A DNA stretch of 64,000 bases from Falsiroseomonas sp051433195 (GTDB lineage Bacteria > Pseudomonadota > Alphaproteobacteria > Acetobacterales > Acetobacteraceae). A model generated the notes under the pieces. That model did no database searches. It saw only the letters and a list, made by a program, of their open reading frames with translations, and was not told the DNA's origin. How positions within the stretch are numbered: position 1 is the stretch's first letter; the number at the start of each line of letters is the position of its first letter. Both the position numbers and the translations under genes were made by a program. Below are positions 53,257 through 61,875 of this stretch, piece after piece. The DNA is taken from NCBI RefSeq assembly GCF_051433195.1, contig NZ_JBHMFT010000009.1, positions 131,392 to 195,391 of the forward strand, in the 5' to 3' direction.

Positions 53257-53297
53257 CCAGCCCGCCGCGCCCGCGTCAAGCCGGCGCGGCGGGCTGG
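53257..53297. promoter_or_regulatory. 15-bp perfect hairpin in the thrS leader region
   Basis: CCAGCCCGCCGCGCC and GGCGCGGCGGGCTGG form a perfect 15-bp inverted repeat around an 11-base loop (53272-53282). It lies 45 bases upstream of thrS in the gap shared with the divergent NYN gene, so it is not a terminator for either. It could be a translational operator or attenuator-like structure for thrS, or an orphan repeat. Confidence 0.5.
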
Positions 53298-53356
53298 GTG
53301 GCCTCGCGTGACATTTCTGCCGTCACTACCCGTTGTTACTACCTGATGGATCACCC

Positions 53357-54838
53357 ATGACCGAAGCCGTCTCGCCGCCCCGCGCGGCGCTCTATGTTGA
53401 TTTCGACAATGTCTTCATGGCCCTGATGCGCTGGGACGAGCGGGCCGCCTACGCCTTCGGCGAACGCCCCGATGCCTGGCTTGCCTGGCTGGAGGGCCGC
53501 GAGGAGGATGGCAAGCCCGCCACCCGCCGCACCCTGGTGCGCCGCTGCTACCTGAACCCGGCCGGCTACCATGATTTCCAGCTCGGCCGCCCCGTCGCCC
53601 GCTACCGCGCGGCGCGGGACCTGCGCAACCGCACCTACTTCTCGGAATTCCGCGCCGCCTTCGTGCAGGCCGGCTTCGACGTGGTGGATTGCCCGGCCAT
53701 CGCCTGGCTGAAGAACAGCGCCGACATGAAGATGGCGCTCGACATCCGGGAGGCGCTGGACCACCGCACGAACTTCGATGAATTCGTGCTGCTGTCCGGC
53801 GACAGCGACTTCCTGCCGGCCCTGGCGCGGCTGCGGGCGCATGACCGCCGCATCACCATCCTGGCGCAGGACACCGCCAAGGCGGCCTACCTGGCGGCCG
53901 CGGATGTCGTGGTGGGGCTGGATGAATTCGCCCGCGCCGGCATGGGCAACCTGCCCGTGGCCCAGTTCTCCGCCCCGGCGGCGCCGCAGGCGGTCGCACC
54001 GGCCGCGCCGCGCCCGCCGGCGGTGGACATCCCCGCGCTGCGCGCCCAGGCGCTGGACTGGGTGCGGGATGCGGTGGCGCGCAGCCCGGGTGGCGCGGTG
54101 CGCCTCACCGAGATCGGCCAGGCCCTGCCCCGCGCCTTCCCCGCGCTCCGCCACACCGACTACGCCGGCGCCGGCTCGCTCGGCGCCCTGATCGAGGAGG
54201 CGCACGACCCGCGCATGACGCTGTCCGGCCCGCCCGCCCGGCGCTGGGTCTTCGATGCGGAGCGCGGTGCAGCGCCCGAGGAGGCGGCAGCCGGACCGGC
54301 GCCCCCCAGCGCGCCGGAGGAGGTGGCGAAGCCCGCCGAGACGCCGGATCCCGCGCTCGAAGCCCCGGAGCCGGCACCCGAGGCGCCCGACATCGAGGCC
54401 CCCGAACCGCAGATCACGCCGGAGGCTGCGATGGCGGAGGCCGCGCAGCTGGTGCGCGACCTGCTGTGGGGCTCCCGTGACCCGAAGGGCCTGCCGCACG
54501 ACCTGCCCGCCTTCACGCCGGAGGAACTGGGCTTCCTGCTGCCCGCGATCGCCGCGGCGCAACCGCTGAACCCCGCCGAGGCCGCGCCGATGCTGGCCGA
54601 GGCCGCCGCCGCGCAGGGGCTGTACATCTCGGCGCGGGAGGTGACGGCGCTGCTGCGCTGGCTGATGCGCGGCTACGTCAAGCTGCACGAGCCGGTCGGC
54701 CCGGAAGGCGCGCTGCGCCTGTCCCGCGTGCTGTTCGCCACGCTGGTCAACACCACCCGCGCGCTGGACGAGAAACTTTCGGAGCCGGAGACGGAGGCGC
54801 TGCGCCGCTGGACGCAGCACGCCCTCATCCCGGCGTAA
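53357..54838 (+). CDS. NYN-domain putative RNase with a LOTUS-like domain
   Basis: The 493-residue protein has an N-terminal NYN (LabA/DUF88, PIN-like) nuclease domain (about 8-200) with its acidic residues in ALYVDFDNVFMALM, KNSADMKMALDIREAL and FVLLSGDSDFLPALARL. Residues about 225-300 resemble an OST-HTH/LOTUS RNA-binding module (ARSPGGAVRLTEIGQALPRA then YAGAGSLGALIEEA). A Pro/Glu/Ala-rich linker (about 305-360) joins a helical C-terminal domain. The ATG at 53357 was taken over an earlier in-frame ATG because homology begins just after it. It likely cleaves RNA, target unknown. Its end overlaps the converging GT9 gene by 14 bases. Confidence 0.8.
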   Translation: MTEAVSPPRAALYVDFDNVFMALMRWDERAAYAFGERPDAWLAWLEGREEDGKPATRRTLVRRCYLNPAGYHDFQLGRPVARYRAARDLRNRTYFSEFRAAFVQAGFDVVDCPAIAWLKNSADMKMALDIREALDHRTNFDEFVLLSGDSDFLPALARLRAHDRRITILAQDTAKAAYLAAADVVVGLDEFARAGMGNLPVAQFSAPAAPQAVAPAAPRPPAVDIPALRAQALDWVRDAVARSPGGAVRLTEIGQALPRAFPALRHTDYAGAGSLGALIEEAHDPRMTLSGPPARRWVFDAERGAAPEEAAAGPAPPSAPEEVAKPAETPDPALEAPEPAPEAPDIEAPEPQITPEAAMAEAAQLVRDLLWGSRDPKGLPHDLPAFTPEELGFLLPAIAAAQPLNPAEAAPMLAEAAAAQGLYISAREVTALLRWLMRGYVKLHEPVGPEGALRLSRVLFATLVNTTRALDEKLSEPETEALRRWTQHALIPA

Positions 54839-55754
54839 GGTCCGCCGGCACCACGCCGGCCAGCGCCGCCTGCACCGTCTCCGGCCCCAGGGCTGCCAGA
54901 GGCACGTGGCGCAGCACGGCGACGGCGGGGCCACGCGGGGCGCACAAGGCCGGGTCGCTGTCGCCGCCGAACAGCGCCAGGGTCGGGCAGCCGGCGGCGG
55001 CGATCAGGTGGGTCGGGCCGGTGTCGTTGCCCAGCGCGAAGCGGGCGCGGCGGGCCAGGGCGGCGATCTCGGCAAAGCCGGTGCGGCCGGCCAGGCTGAG
55101 GCTGCCGGGCGCGGCCCGCGCGATACCCTCGGCCATCTCCACCTCCGCGGGGCCGCCGAGCACCACGCAGGGCACCGGGCAGGTCCGCGCGAATTCCGCG
55201 AAGCGCATCGCCGGCCAGCGCTTGCCGGGCCGCTGCGGCGATGCGCCGGGCACCAGGAGGGCGAAATCCGGCGGCAGCGCGAAGGCGGAAAGATCGGCGT
55301 CCAGCCAGCCCATCGCCGGCGTCGGAAAATCCGTGATCCCGGCCGCTTCCAGCTGCTCGCGCTGGCGTTCCACCGTGTGCAGCGCATCCCGGTCCGGATT
55401 GTCGTGCCGGTGGGAGGCACCGCTGGCGACGCCGGACCACTCCGCCCGCAACCCCACCAGCCAGCGGTAGCGGGAGGATCTTCCGCTGGTCTGCAGGTCA
55501 TACACCCGCCCGAACCGCGCCGCCCGCAGCCGCCGCCGCAGCGCCAGCACGGCGCGCAGGTCGTGCCAGGACGGCCGGCCTTCCGCCCAGACCTCGTCGA
55601 ACCACGGGCTGCGCCGCGCCAGTTCGGCAAAGGGGGGCGTCGTCAGTAGCACGATGCGGGCGCCAGGGTGATGCGCGCGGATAGCGGCGAAGGGCCCGAA
55701 CGACTGCACGAAATCGCCCAGAGCCCCGAGCCGGATGACCAGGATCGCATCCAT
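54825..55754 (-). CDS. Glycosyltransferase family 9 (ADP-heptose:LPS heptosyltransferase-like)
   Basis: The 309-residue protein reads as a GT9 enzyme of lipopolysaccharide core synthesis: ILVIRLGALGDFVQSFGPFA at the N-terminus, VYDLQTSGRSSRYRWL, FALLVPGASPQRPGKRWP, and the C-terminal sugar-nucleotide site FALGNDTGPTHLIAAAGCPT. The sugar donor is presumably ADP-heptose. The start may be ATG 55754 or GTG 55757; either overlaps the stop of the upstream GT4 gene. It forms a two-gene unit with that gene. Confidence 0.87.
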   Translation of the reverse strand: MDAILVIRLGALGDFVQSFGPFAAIRAHHPGARIVLLTTPPFAELARRSPWFDEVWAEGRPSWHDLRAVLALRRRLRAARFGRVYDLQTSGRSSRYRWLVGLRAEWSGVASGASHRHDNPDRDALHTVERQREQLEAAGITDFPTPAMGWLDADLSAFALPPDFALLVPGASPQRPGKRWPAMRFAEFARTCPVPCVVLGGPAEVEMAEGIARAAPGSLSLAGRTGFAEIAALARRARFALGNDTGPTHLIAAAGCPTLALFGGDSDPALCAPRGPAVAVLRHVPLAALGPETVQAALAGVVPADLTPG

Positions 55755-56875
55755 CACAGCAATTCCCGGTACACGGCCAGCGTCGCCGCCTGCATCGCCG
55801 CCGTGCTGTAGCGCGCCAGCACAGCCTCCCGCGCCGCCTGTCCCACCGCGTCGCGCAGCGCCGGCGGCATGGCCAGCACCTGCGCCAGCATCGCGGCCAG
55901 CGCCGCCGGATCGCCGGGCGGCACCAGCCAGCCGGTGATGCCGTGCTCCACCGTCTCCCGCGGCCCGCCGAGATCCGCGGCGATCACGGGCCGCGCCATG
56001 GCCTGCGCCTCGATGACCGTGCGGCCGAAGGCCTCGGCATCCGTGCTGGCATGCACCACCAGGTCGGCGGCGGCCAGCGCCACATCCATGCGGTCGACAT
56101 GACCGATCAGGCGGACGCGATCCGCCACGCCATGCCGGCGCGCGAGGGCCAGCAACTCGTCGCGGTAGGCATCGCGCCCGTCGCCGGCCAGCAGCGCGAC
56201 GGGTTGCCCCGGCAGCTGCGCCAGCGCCTCCACCAGCACTGGCTGGCCCTTCCAGCGGGTCAGGCGCGCCGGCAGCAGGATCGCCGCCTCGCCATCCGGC
56301 ACGCCCCAGGCGGCACGCTGCGCGGCGATGGCATCGGGCGGGATCCGGGCCGGGTCGAAGCGCCGCGGGTCGACTCCGCGCGGAATCAGGCGGATGCGCG
56401 CATCCGGCACGCCGTGGCGGCTGCGGACCAGGTCGGCGATGAAGCCGCTGATGGCGATGACGCGGTCGCCCCGCGCCATGACGGAATTGTACAGCCGCTT
56501 GCCCGGCAGGTTCTCGTTGTAGGTGCCGTGGTAGGTGGTGACGAAGGCCCGCCCGGTGCGCCGCGCCGCGATCAGCGCGGACCAGGCCGGCGCGCGGGAC
56601 CGCGCATGCAGGATGGCGATGTCCTCCCGCCGCACCAGCGCCGCCAGCGCCGCGGCGTTGCGCCAGATCGCCAGCGGCGATTTCGTGGCCAGCGGCAGCG
56701 CCACGTGCCGCACGCCCAGCCTGTCCAGCTCCGCCACCAGCGGCCCTCCGGCGGAGGCCACGAGCGGCCGCAGCCCGGCGTCGCGGATCGCCTCCGCGAT
56801 CTCGATCGTGCCACGCTCCACGCCGCCGGAGGCCAGGCTGGGCAGCAACTGGAGCACGCCGGGCGGCTGGGTCAT
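55754..56875 (-). CDS. Glycosyltransferase family 4
   Basis: The 373-residue protein has the GT4 form: an N-terminal acceptor domain (VLQLLPSLASGGVERGTIEI, and AFVTTYHGTYNENLPGKRLY), then the nucleotide-sugar domain with ILLPARLTRWKGQPVLVEAL, and the E-x7-E region STDAEAFGRTVIEAQAMARP. It is cytoplasmic or membrane-associated and probably builds lipopolysaccharide or another surface glycan, together with the coupled GT9 gene. A 7-bp hairpin (GGCGATG/CATCGCC, 56876-56893) ends directly at its start codon and may limit its translation. Confidence 0.87.
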   Translation of the reverse strand: MTQPPGVLQLLPSLASGGVERGTIEIAEAIRDAGLRPLVASAGGPLVAELDRLGVRHVALPLATKSPLAIWRNAAALAALVRREDIAILHARSRAPAWSALIAARRTGRAFVTTYHGTYNENLPGKRLYNSVMARGDRVIAISGFIADLVRSRHGVPDARIRLIPRGVDPRRFDPARIPPDAIAAQRAAWGVPDGEAAILLPARLTRWKGQPVLVEALAQLPGQPVALLAGDGRDAYRDELLALARRHGVADRVRLIGHVDRMDVALAAADLVVHASTDAEAFGRTVIEAQAMARPVIAADLGGPRETVEHGITGWLVPPGDPAALAAMLAQVLAMPPALRDAVGQAAREAVLARYSTAAMQAATLAVYRELL

Positions 56876-56941
56876 GGCGATGCGCTCATCGCCCGCTGGT
56901 CTAGACCCCGTCCGCCAGTGCGTCCATCGGGCGTGCGTCCA

Positions 56942-57790
56942 TCAGCCGCCCTTGACGCCGCCCTGCGTCAGCCCGGCGACGATCTGCTTCTGCGCCACCA
57001 GCGTCAGGATCAGCACCGGCGCCGTGACCAGCAGCGCGGCGGCGGAAAGCGGGCCCCAGCTGATCTGCTCGAAGGTCAGCATGTTGTTCACCGCCACCGG
57101 CAGCGTCCGCGTCTCCCGCCCCGCCAGCACCATGGCGAAGATGAAATTGTTCCAGGAGAAGATGAAGGCGAGGATCGTCGCCACCGTGATCCCCGGCCGC
57201 GCCAGGGGCAGCGCCACATGGCGGAAGGCCTGCCAGATGGTGGCGCCATCAACCAGCGCCGCCTCCTCCAGCTCCGCCGGCAGCCCCTCGAAGAAGCCGA
57301 TCATCACCCAGACCGCGATCGGCACCGTCAGCACCAGGTGCGTGATCAGGATCGGCCACAGCGTGCCGGTCAGCCCGAGCCACTGGAACAGCAGGAACAG
57401 CGGGATGAGGTAGGACAGGCCCGGCGTGATCCTGGCGATCAGGATCAGCACCGCCGCCTTGGTCGCGCGCATCTTGGCGATGCCGTAGCCCGCCGGCACC
57501 CCGACCAGCAACGCGATGCCCGTTGCGCCGAAACTCACCACCACGCTGTTCCAGGCCTGCAACAGGAAGTCGTTGCGCTCGAACACCGCGCGGAAATTGT
57601 CGAGCGTCGGCGGGTAGGGGATGAAGACCGGCGGGAAGGCGGTGTTGTCCACCTCGTTCTTCAACGACAGCGACAGCATCCACAGGAACACCAGCGCCGC
57701 CGGCGACACCAGCACGATGACGGAGAGGCCGAAGGCCAGGCTTTCAAGTCGCCGCCGGATCGGCCTGCGGCGTATCACGCCTTGCGCCAT
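56942..57790 (-). CDS. ABC sugar transporter permease (MalG/CUT1 type)
   Basis: The 282-residue membrane protein has six hydrophobic segments and the ABC permease EAA loop EEAALVDGATIWQAFRHVAL followed by PLARPG (near 190), as in carbohydrate CUT1 permeases of the MalG group. Other matches are PPTLDNFRAVFERNDFLLQA and the C-terminal LTLVAQKQIVAGLTQGGVKG. The ATG at 57788-57790 overlaps the stop of the partner permease. The binding protein lies upstream, but no ATPase gene is in the window. Confidence 0.9.
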   Translation of the reverse strand: MAQGVIRRRPIRRRLESLAFGLSVIVLVSPAALVFLWMLSLSLKNEVDNTAFPPVFIPYPPTLDNFRAVFERNDFLLQAWNSVVVSFGATGIALLVGVPAGYGIAKMRATKAAVLILIARITPGLSYLIPLFLLFQWLGLTGTLWPILITHLVLTVPIAVWVMIGFFEGLPAELEEAALVDGATIWQAFRHVALPLARPGITVATILAFIFSWNNFIFAMVLAGRETRTLPVAVNNMLTFEQISWGPLSAAALLVTAPVLILTLVAQKQIVAGLTQGGVKGG

Positions 57791-58713
57791 CAGACCGCGT
57801 CCTTGAAGCGCTCGCGCGACCACAGCAGCAGCATGGCGAGCCCGATGATGAGGACGAAGAACACCACCACCACGGCGCTGGCATAGCCCATGTTGTAGTA
57901 GGCGAAGGCGTTGAGATACAGGAAGATGTTGATGGTCTCGCTGGCCGTGCCCGGTCCACCCTGGGTTATGACGTAGATCGTGTCGAAGGTCTTCAGCGCA
58001 TCGATGGTGCGGATGATGATCGCGACCATCAGGAACGGCGCCAGCAGCGGCAGGGTGATGTAGCGGAAGGCCTGGAAGCTGGTCGCGCCATCGATCTTCG
58101 CCGCCTCGTAGGGATCGACCGGCAGGCTCGCCAGCCCGCCGAGCACCAGCAGCATCACCAGCGGCGTCCAGTGCCAGACCTCCACCATCACCAGCGTCGG
58201 GATTACGGTGTTGGCGTCATAGACCCACAGGCTCGGAGGGATGCCGAACTGGCTGAGGATCCAGTTCAGCACCCCGAGCTGCGGGTGGAACATCATGGTC
58301 CAGACCAGCGCCACCGCCACCGGCGTCGCCATCATCGGCAGGATGAAGATGGTGCGCGCCAGCCCGCGCAGCGGGAACTTGCGGTGGAAGGCGAGTGCCG
58401 CCGCGACGCCGAGCACCACCGGGATCACCACCGCCAGCACGGTGAAATACAGCGTGCGCAGGATGCTGCCGTGGAAGCGCTCGTCATGCAGCAGGCGCTC
58501 GTAGTTCGCGAGTCCGACGAAGGTCCGGCCCTGCCCCAGCTTCCATTCCTGCAGGCTCATCCACAGCGTGAACACCCAGGGAAACAGGATGACCGCCACC
58601 ACCACCACGGCGGCCGGCACGATGAACGGCCAGTAGTGCCGCGCATAGGCACGCCTGCGCCGCACCTTGTCCGCCGCGACGCCCGCCAGCGCCGCCGCAT
58701 GCCCATCCGCCAT
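57790..58713 (-). CDS. ABC sugar transporter permease (MalF/CUT1 type)
   Basis: The 307-residue membrane protein has six hydrophobic segments, the MalF-type start YWPFIVPAAVVVVAVILFPW with LWMSLQEWKL, and the EAA loop YEAAKIDGATSFQAFRYITL followed by PLLAP. It ends LLLWSRERFKDAV. The ATG at 58711-58713 was chosen because a longer reading would run back into a REP-like repeat. It pairs with the MalG-type gene, with which it shares a four-base overlap. Confidence 0.9.
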   Translation of the reverse strand: MADGHAAALAGVAADKVRRRRAYARHYWPFIVPAAVVVVAVILFPWVFTLWMSLQEWKLGQGRTFVGLANYERLLHDERFHGSILRTLYFTVLAVVIPVVLGVAAALAFHRKFPLRGLARTIFILPMMATPVAVALVWTMMFHPQLGVLNWILSQFGIPPSLWVYDANTVIPTLVMVEVWHWTPLVMLLVLGGLASLPVDPYEAAKIDGATSFQAFRYITLPLLAPFLMVAIIIRTIDALKTFDTIYVITQGGPGTASETINIFLYLNAFAYYNMGYASAVVVVFFVLIIGLAMLLLWSRERFKDAV

Positions 58714-58731
58714 CAGCAGTTCGCCAGAAAT

Positions 58732-58771
58732 GCCCTCTCCCCCCAATGGGGGAGAGGGTTGGGTGAGGGGG
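58732..58771. repeat. REP-like palindromic repeat
   Basis: GCCCTCTCCCCCC-aat-GGGGGAGAGGG followed by TTGGGTGAGGGGG. It is the same element as at 33702 and 46059, in opposite orientation, between the binding-protein gene and the permease genes. Such elements often uncouple the high expression of a binding protein from that of its permeases. Confidence 0.8.
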
Positions 58772-58798
58772 ACCGCAAGACCGACACGACGTGCAACA

Positions 58799-60136
58799 TC
58801 ACGTCGCGCGTTCCGACTGCTCCAAAATGGGCCGGAACGCCTCCGTCGCGCGCTTCAACTCCGCAGCCACGTCCGCGCCGCCGATGGTGTTGGTCAGCGC
58901 GGTGCCCAGCGTATCGCGGAATTCCGTCACCGGCACGATCTCCGGCAGCCCCGGCCGCGCGATCTCGGCGCTCTTGATCAGCGTCTCGAAATAGTCGCGC
59001 GCGAAGCGGCTGGACCGGATCGCCTCCTCGTTGCGGAAGGCACTCTGCCGTGCCGGTGCGCCGGCGCCGGAGGTCAGGTAGCGAAGCTGGTTCTCCTTGC
59101 CCAGCGCCCATTGCAGGTAGTACCAGGCCGCGCCGCGCTTGCGTTCGGAGGACGCCTCGCTGATGCCGAAGCCGGTGCCGAACAGGCAGCAATGATGATG
59201 CGCCGGCCCCGCCGGCACCACCGCGTAGCCCACCTTGCCGGCGACGCGGGATCGCGTCGCATCCTCCAGCGGTGCGGCGAAGCCGACGCCATCCAGCCAC
59301 ATCGCGGCGCGGCCCTGCATGAAGGTGGTCTGCGCCTCGTTCCAGTTGAAGCCGGCGGAACCGGGCGGCGCGGTTTCCCGCATCAGCTTCTTGTACATCT
59401 CCCCGGCCCAGATCGCGTCCGGCGTATCCGTGATCAGCCGCGTATTCGCATCGATGGTGTCGCGCTGCTGCGTGCCGAGCAGGAAGCTGGTGTACAGCAC
59501 GACATTGGCATTGCGCAGGCCGCGGCCGACAAAGCCGTATTGCTGCGCGCGGGCATCCGTCAGGCGCTTCGCCGTCTCGTACAGCTCGTCATAGGTCTTG
59601 GGCGGCTGCAACCCGGCGCGCGCGAAGATCTCCTTGTTGTAGTACAGGATGAAGTAGTCGGTGAACTCCGGCAGCGTGTCCATCCGCCCATCCGCCTGGG
59701 TCGAATAGGCCACCGCGCCGGCGCCGAAATCCGGGAAGTCGAAATCCGGCGCGGTCAGCGACGCGTCGGCGATCAGCGGCCGCAGATCGGTGGTCCACTT
59801 CGCGCGCCCGACCTGCCGCTTGCTGACATGCAGGCTGATGCCGACCGCATCGAAGGACGGACGGCCGGAGCTGAACTCGATGACGAATTTCTGCCGGTGC
59901 TGCTGTTCCGGAATGCCCTCGGACCCGACGCGGATGCCGGTCAGCGCCTCGAATTCCCGCTGCTGGCGGATCAGGATCTGGCTGCGCGGATTGGCGGTGA
60001 GGCTGACCTCGATCCGCTCGCCCTCGAAGCGCTTCCAGTTGAAGGCGCCCTGCGCATCCACCTGGCGCACCAGCGCCGGTGCCGACAAAAGGCCCGCACC
60101 ACCCAACAGCGCCGTGCGGCGCGTGAAAAGCGTCAT
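58799..60136 (-). CDS. ABC transporter sugar-binding protein
   Basis: The 445-residue periplasmic protein starts with a twin-arginine-like signal (LFTRRTALLGGAGLLSAPAL-VRQVDAQG) and reads as a carbohydrate-binding family 1 protein: REFEALTGIRVGSEGIPEQQ, PLIADASLTAPDFDFPDFGA, YYNKEIFARAGLQPPKTYDE, MQGRAAMWLDGVGFA and SERKRGAAWYYLQWAL. The ATG at 60134-60136 is preceded by GGAGG and fits better than an upstream in-frame ATG. Its ligand is unknown, perhaps a sugar or polyol. It feeds the two CUT1 permeases; the ATPase is probably shared and encoded elsewhere. Confidence 0.88.
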   Translation of the reverse strand: MTLFTRRTALLGGAGLLSAPALVRQVDAQGAFNWKRFEGERIEVSLTANPRSQILIRQQREFEALTGIRVGSEGIPEQQHRQKFVIEFSSGRPSFDAVGISLHVSKRQVGRAKWTTDLRPLIADASLTAPDFDFPDFGAGAVAYSTQADGRMDTLPEFTDYFILYYNKEIFARAGLQPPKTYDELYETAKRLTDARAQQYGFVGRGLRNANVVLYTSFLLGTQQRDTIDANTRLITDTPDAIWAGEMYKKLMRETAPPGSAGFNWNEAQTTFMQGRAAMWLDGVGFAAPLEDATRSRVAGKVGYAVVPAGPAHHHCCLFGTGFGISEASSERKRGAAWYYLQWALGKENQLRYLTSGAGAPARQSAFRNEEAIRSSRFARDYFETLIKSAEIARPGLPEIVPVTEFRDTLGTALTNTIGGADVAAELKRATEAFRPILEQSERAT

Positions 60137-60221
60137 CCGTTCCTCCATCGGGCTCGTCACGGCCCGTGGAACGTATGCTCCGCCAGAATTGCGCCGCACG
60201 GCAAGCCCCAATCGCGGCGCG

Positions 60222-61559
60222 TCACGCCGCGCGCGCGGCCCCCACGGCGCGGCTGCGCGCCATCGCCGCCTGGGCGAAGGGGCTTTCCGGCTTGGCGGCC
60301 AGCCGCCGCCCCGCCAGACCGCGGGCCACCGATCCCTCCCCGGCCCGCAGCGCCGCCTCCAGCAATGTCAGCCAGATCACGTCGCGCTGCGCGTTGGACC
60401 CGCCGAAGCCGATCGCCTGCCCCGCCACCGGCACCATGGTCCACACCGCGCGCCCGTGGTCGCCCAGCATGAAGGCCGCAAAACCCTCGGCCAGCGGCAG
60501 GCCGATGTCGCGCGTCATGCGGGCGTTGCTGCCGCGGCCGGCCGCCGCGCGCCGCATCGCGCCCAGCACCTCCGCCACCAGGTCCGCCCGTCCGGCGCCG
60601 AGATGCGCCATCACGGCGTGCAGGTCGCTGAAGGCGTAGAAGCCGGCGCCGCCCATCGCCTGCCACGCCGCGGAGACGGCGGCGAAGCGCCCGCCGGTCT
60701 CCACGCCGCGCAGCATCAGGCGCCACAGCATGGCCGAGGCATCGACCAGTTCCAGCACCACGCTGCCCTCCCGCGGCGCCACGGCGCGGTCATAGATCGC
60801 CAGCACCTGGTCATGCTCACTGTGTTCCAGGTGGTACAGCGCCAGGTGCCACCAGTTGTGCACCGCGAGCAGCCCGGCCTGGCTCCACGCGCCTTCCCGC
60901 AGGCCGAGGAACTGCACGCCCTCCCGATCCCGGCCTTGCATCTCCATCACATGCGCGACCGCATGGGTGGCCCAGGCATCGGTCGGGTTCAGCGCCAGCG
61001 CCATGCGGCCGGCCTGCTCGGCCTGGCCGTATTCGCCGCATTCCTCCAGCCCGAAGGCCTGCATCCCGAGCATCCAGGCGAAGCCCGTCTCCGCCTCCCG
61101 CCAATTGCGCATGGCCGCCGTCGGGCGGTCGCGCAGCCCGGCGGCGTTGCCCAGGAAGAAGTCGGTGGTGTGCGCCACCTGCAAGGCGAACAGGTCGCGC
61201 GGATATTCCGCGCTGATCGCGCCGTAGCGCGTCTGCGCCAGGCTCATGTCGCCCTCGCACCAGGCGCGGGCGGCGGCCAGGTGGGCGCGTTCGCGCGCAT
61301 TGGCGTGGCGCAGCGCCTCCCCGGCCTCGATGCTGCGCAGGCCTTCCGCCGCCGCGGCGGGCTCGCCCGACATCACCATCAGGCCGGCGCGCAGCGCGTG
61401 GCCCATGGCGAAGTCCGGCTGTTCGGCGATGGCGGCGTCGGCCAGCGCGAGGGGGTCGGCGCGGAAGCCGAGCATGGCCTCCGCCGCCTGGTCCAGCGTC
61501 GCGACGGCGCCGCGGTTGGTGGTGGAGACGGCGTTGCCGTAGCGGTCCGTGGTGGCCAT
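60222..61559 (-). CDS. Tetratricopeptide repeat protein, TTC38-like
   Basis: The 445-residue cytoplasmic protein is a chain of helical TPR-like repeats. It resembles the TTC38 group, with LGMQAFGLEECGEYGQAEQA and ATHAVAHVMEMQGR (near 180-205), AVHNWWHLALYHLEH (near 240) and a C-terminal LGDHGRAVWTMVPVAGQAIG. No signal peptide is visible. Its function is unknown; TPR proteins usually bind partner proteins. It lies 13 bases downstream of the DUF1127 peptide gene on the same strand, so they may be one unit. Confidence 0.82.
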   Translation of the reverse strand: MATTDRYGNAVSTTNRGAVATLDQAAEAMLGFRADPLALADAAIAEQPDFAMGHALRAGLMVMSGEPAAAAEGLRSIEAGEALRHANARERAHLAAARAWCEGDMSLAQTRYGAISAEYPRDLFALQVAHTTDFFLGNAAGLRDRPTAAMRNWREAETGFAWMLGMQAFGLEECGEYGQAEQAGRMALALNPTDAWATHAVAHVMEMQGRDREGVQFLGLREGAWSQAGLLAVHNWWHLALYHLEHSEHDQVLAIYDRAVAPREGSVVLELVDASAMLWRLMLRGVETGGRFAAVSAAWQAMGGAGFYAFSDLHAVMAHLGAGRADLVAEVLGAMRRAAAGRGSNARMTRDIGLPLAEGFAAFMLGDHGRAVWTMVPVAGQAIGFGGSNAQRDVIWLTLLEAALRAGEGSVARGLAGRRLAAKPESPFAQAAMARSRAVGAARAA

Positions 61560-61572
61560 GGATGAAACTCCC

Positions 61573-61728
61573 TCAGAACTGGTTCAGCAGCGGCAGGGCG
61601 GGCGCCGGCCTGGGCGGCAGGCCGATGTCGCGGCGCAGGTGATTGTCGAGCCGGGCGATCTCCGCCCGGTGGCGCCAGCGACGGCCGATCCGGCCATCCA
61701 GCAGCGCGGCGAAAGCAGCGTCCATCAT
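61573..61728 (-). CDS. DUF1127-like small protein
   Basis: The 51-residue product MMDAAFAALLDGRIGRRWRH continues with an arginine-rich helix and ends with the DUF1127-type signature LDNHLRRDIGLPPRP. Members of this family are abundant in alphaproteobacteria; some have been linked to phosphate and carbon control and RNA binding. ATGATG gives two near-equivalent starts. It sits just upstream of the TTC38-like gene. Confidence 0.65.
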   Translation of the reverse strand: MMDAAFAALLDGRIGRRWRHRAEIARLDNHLRRDIGLPPRPAPALPLLNQF

Positions 61729-61875
61729 CGTCGTGATCCCTCGAATGCATTGTCTGACGGCGCGCTTTCTGGCGGATGCGGGTTTCGGCGCGATTGCGCA
61801 GGCCAACCCAAAGCGGTTTCAGCGGCATGTCGCGTGTTTCGCCGGCTTCGGGGCAAGCGGCTCTCCCGGGGGGCC

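Noticed and set aside
53257..53297. Long hairpin read as an intrinsic terminator
   Set aside because: The genes on both sides point away from it, and it has no T-run on either strand.
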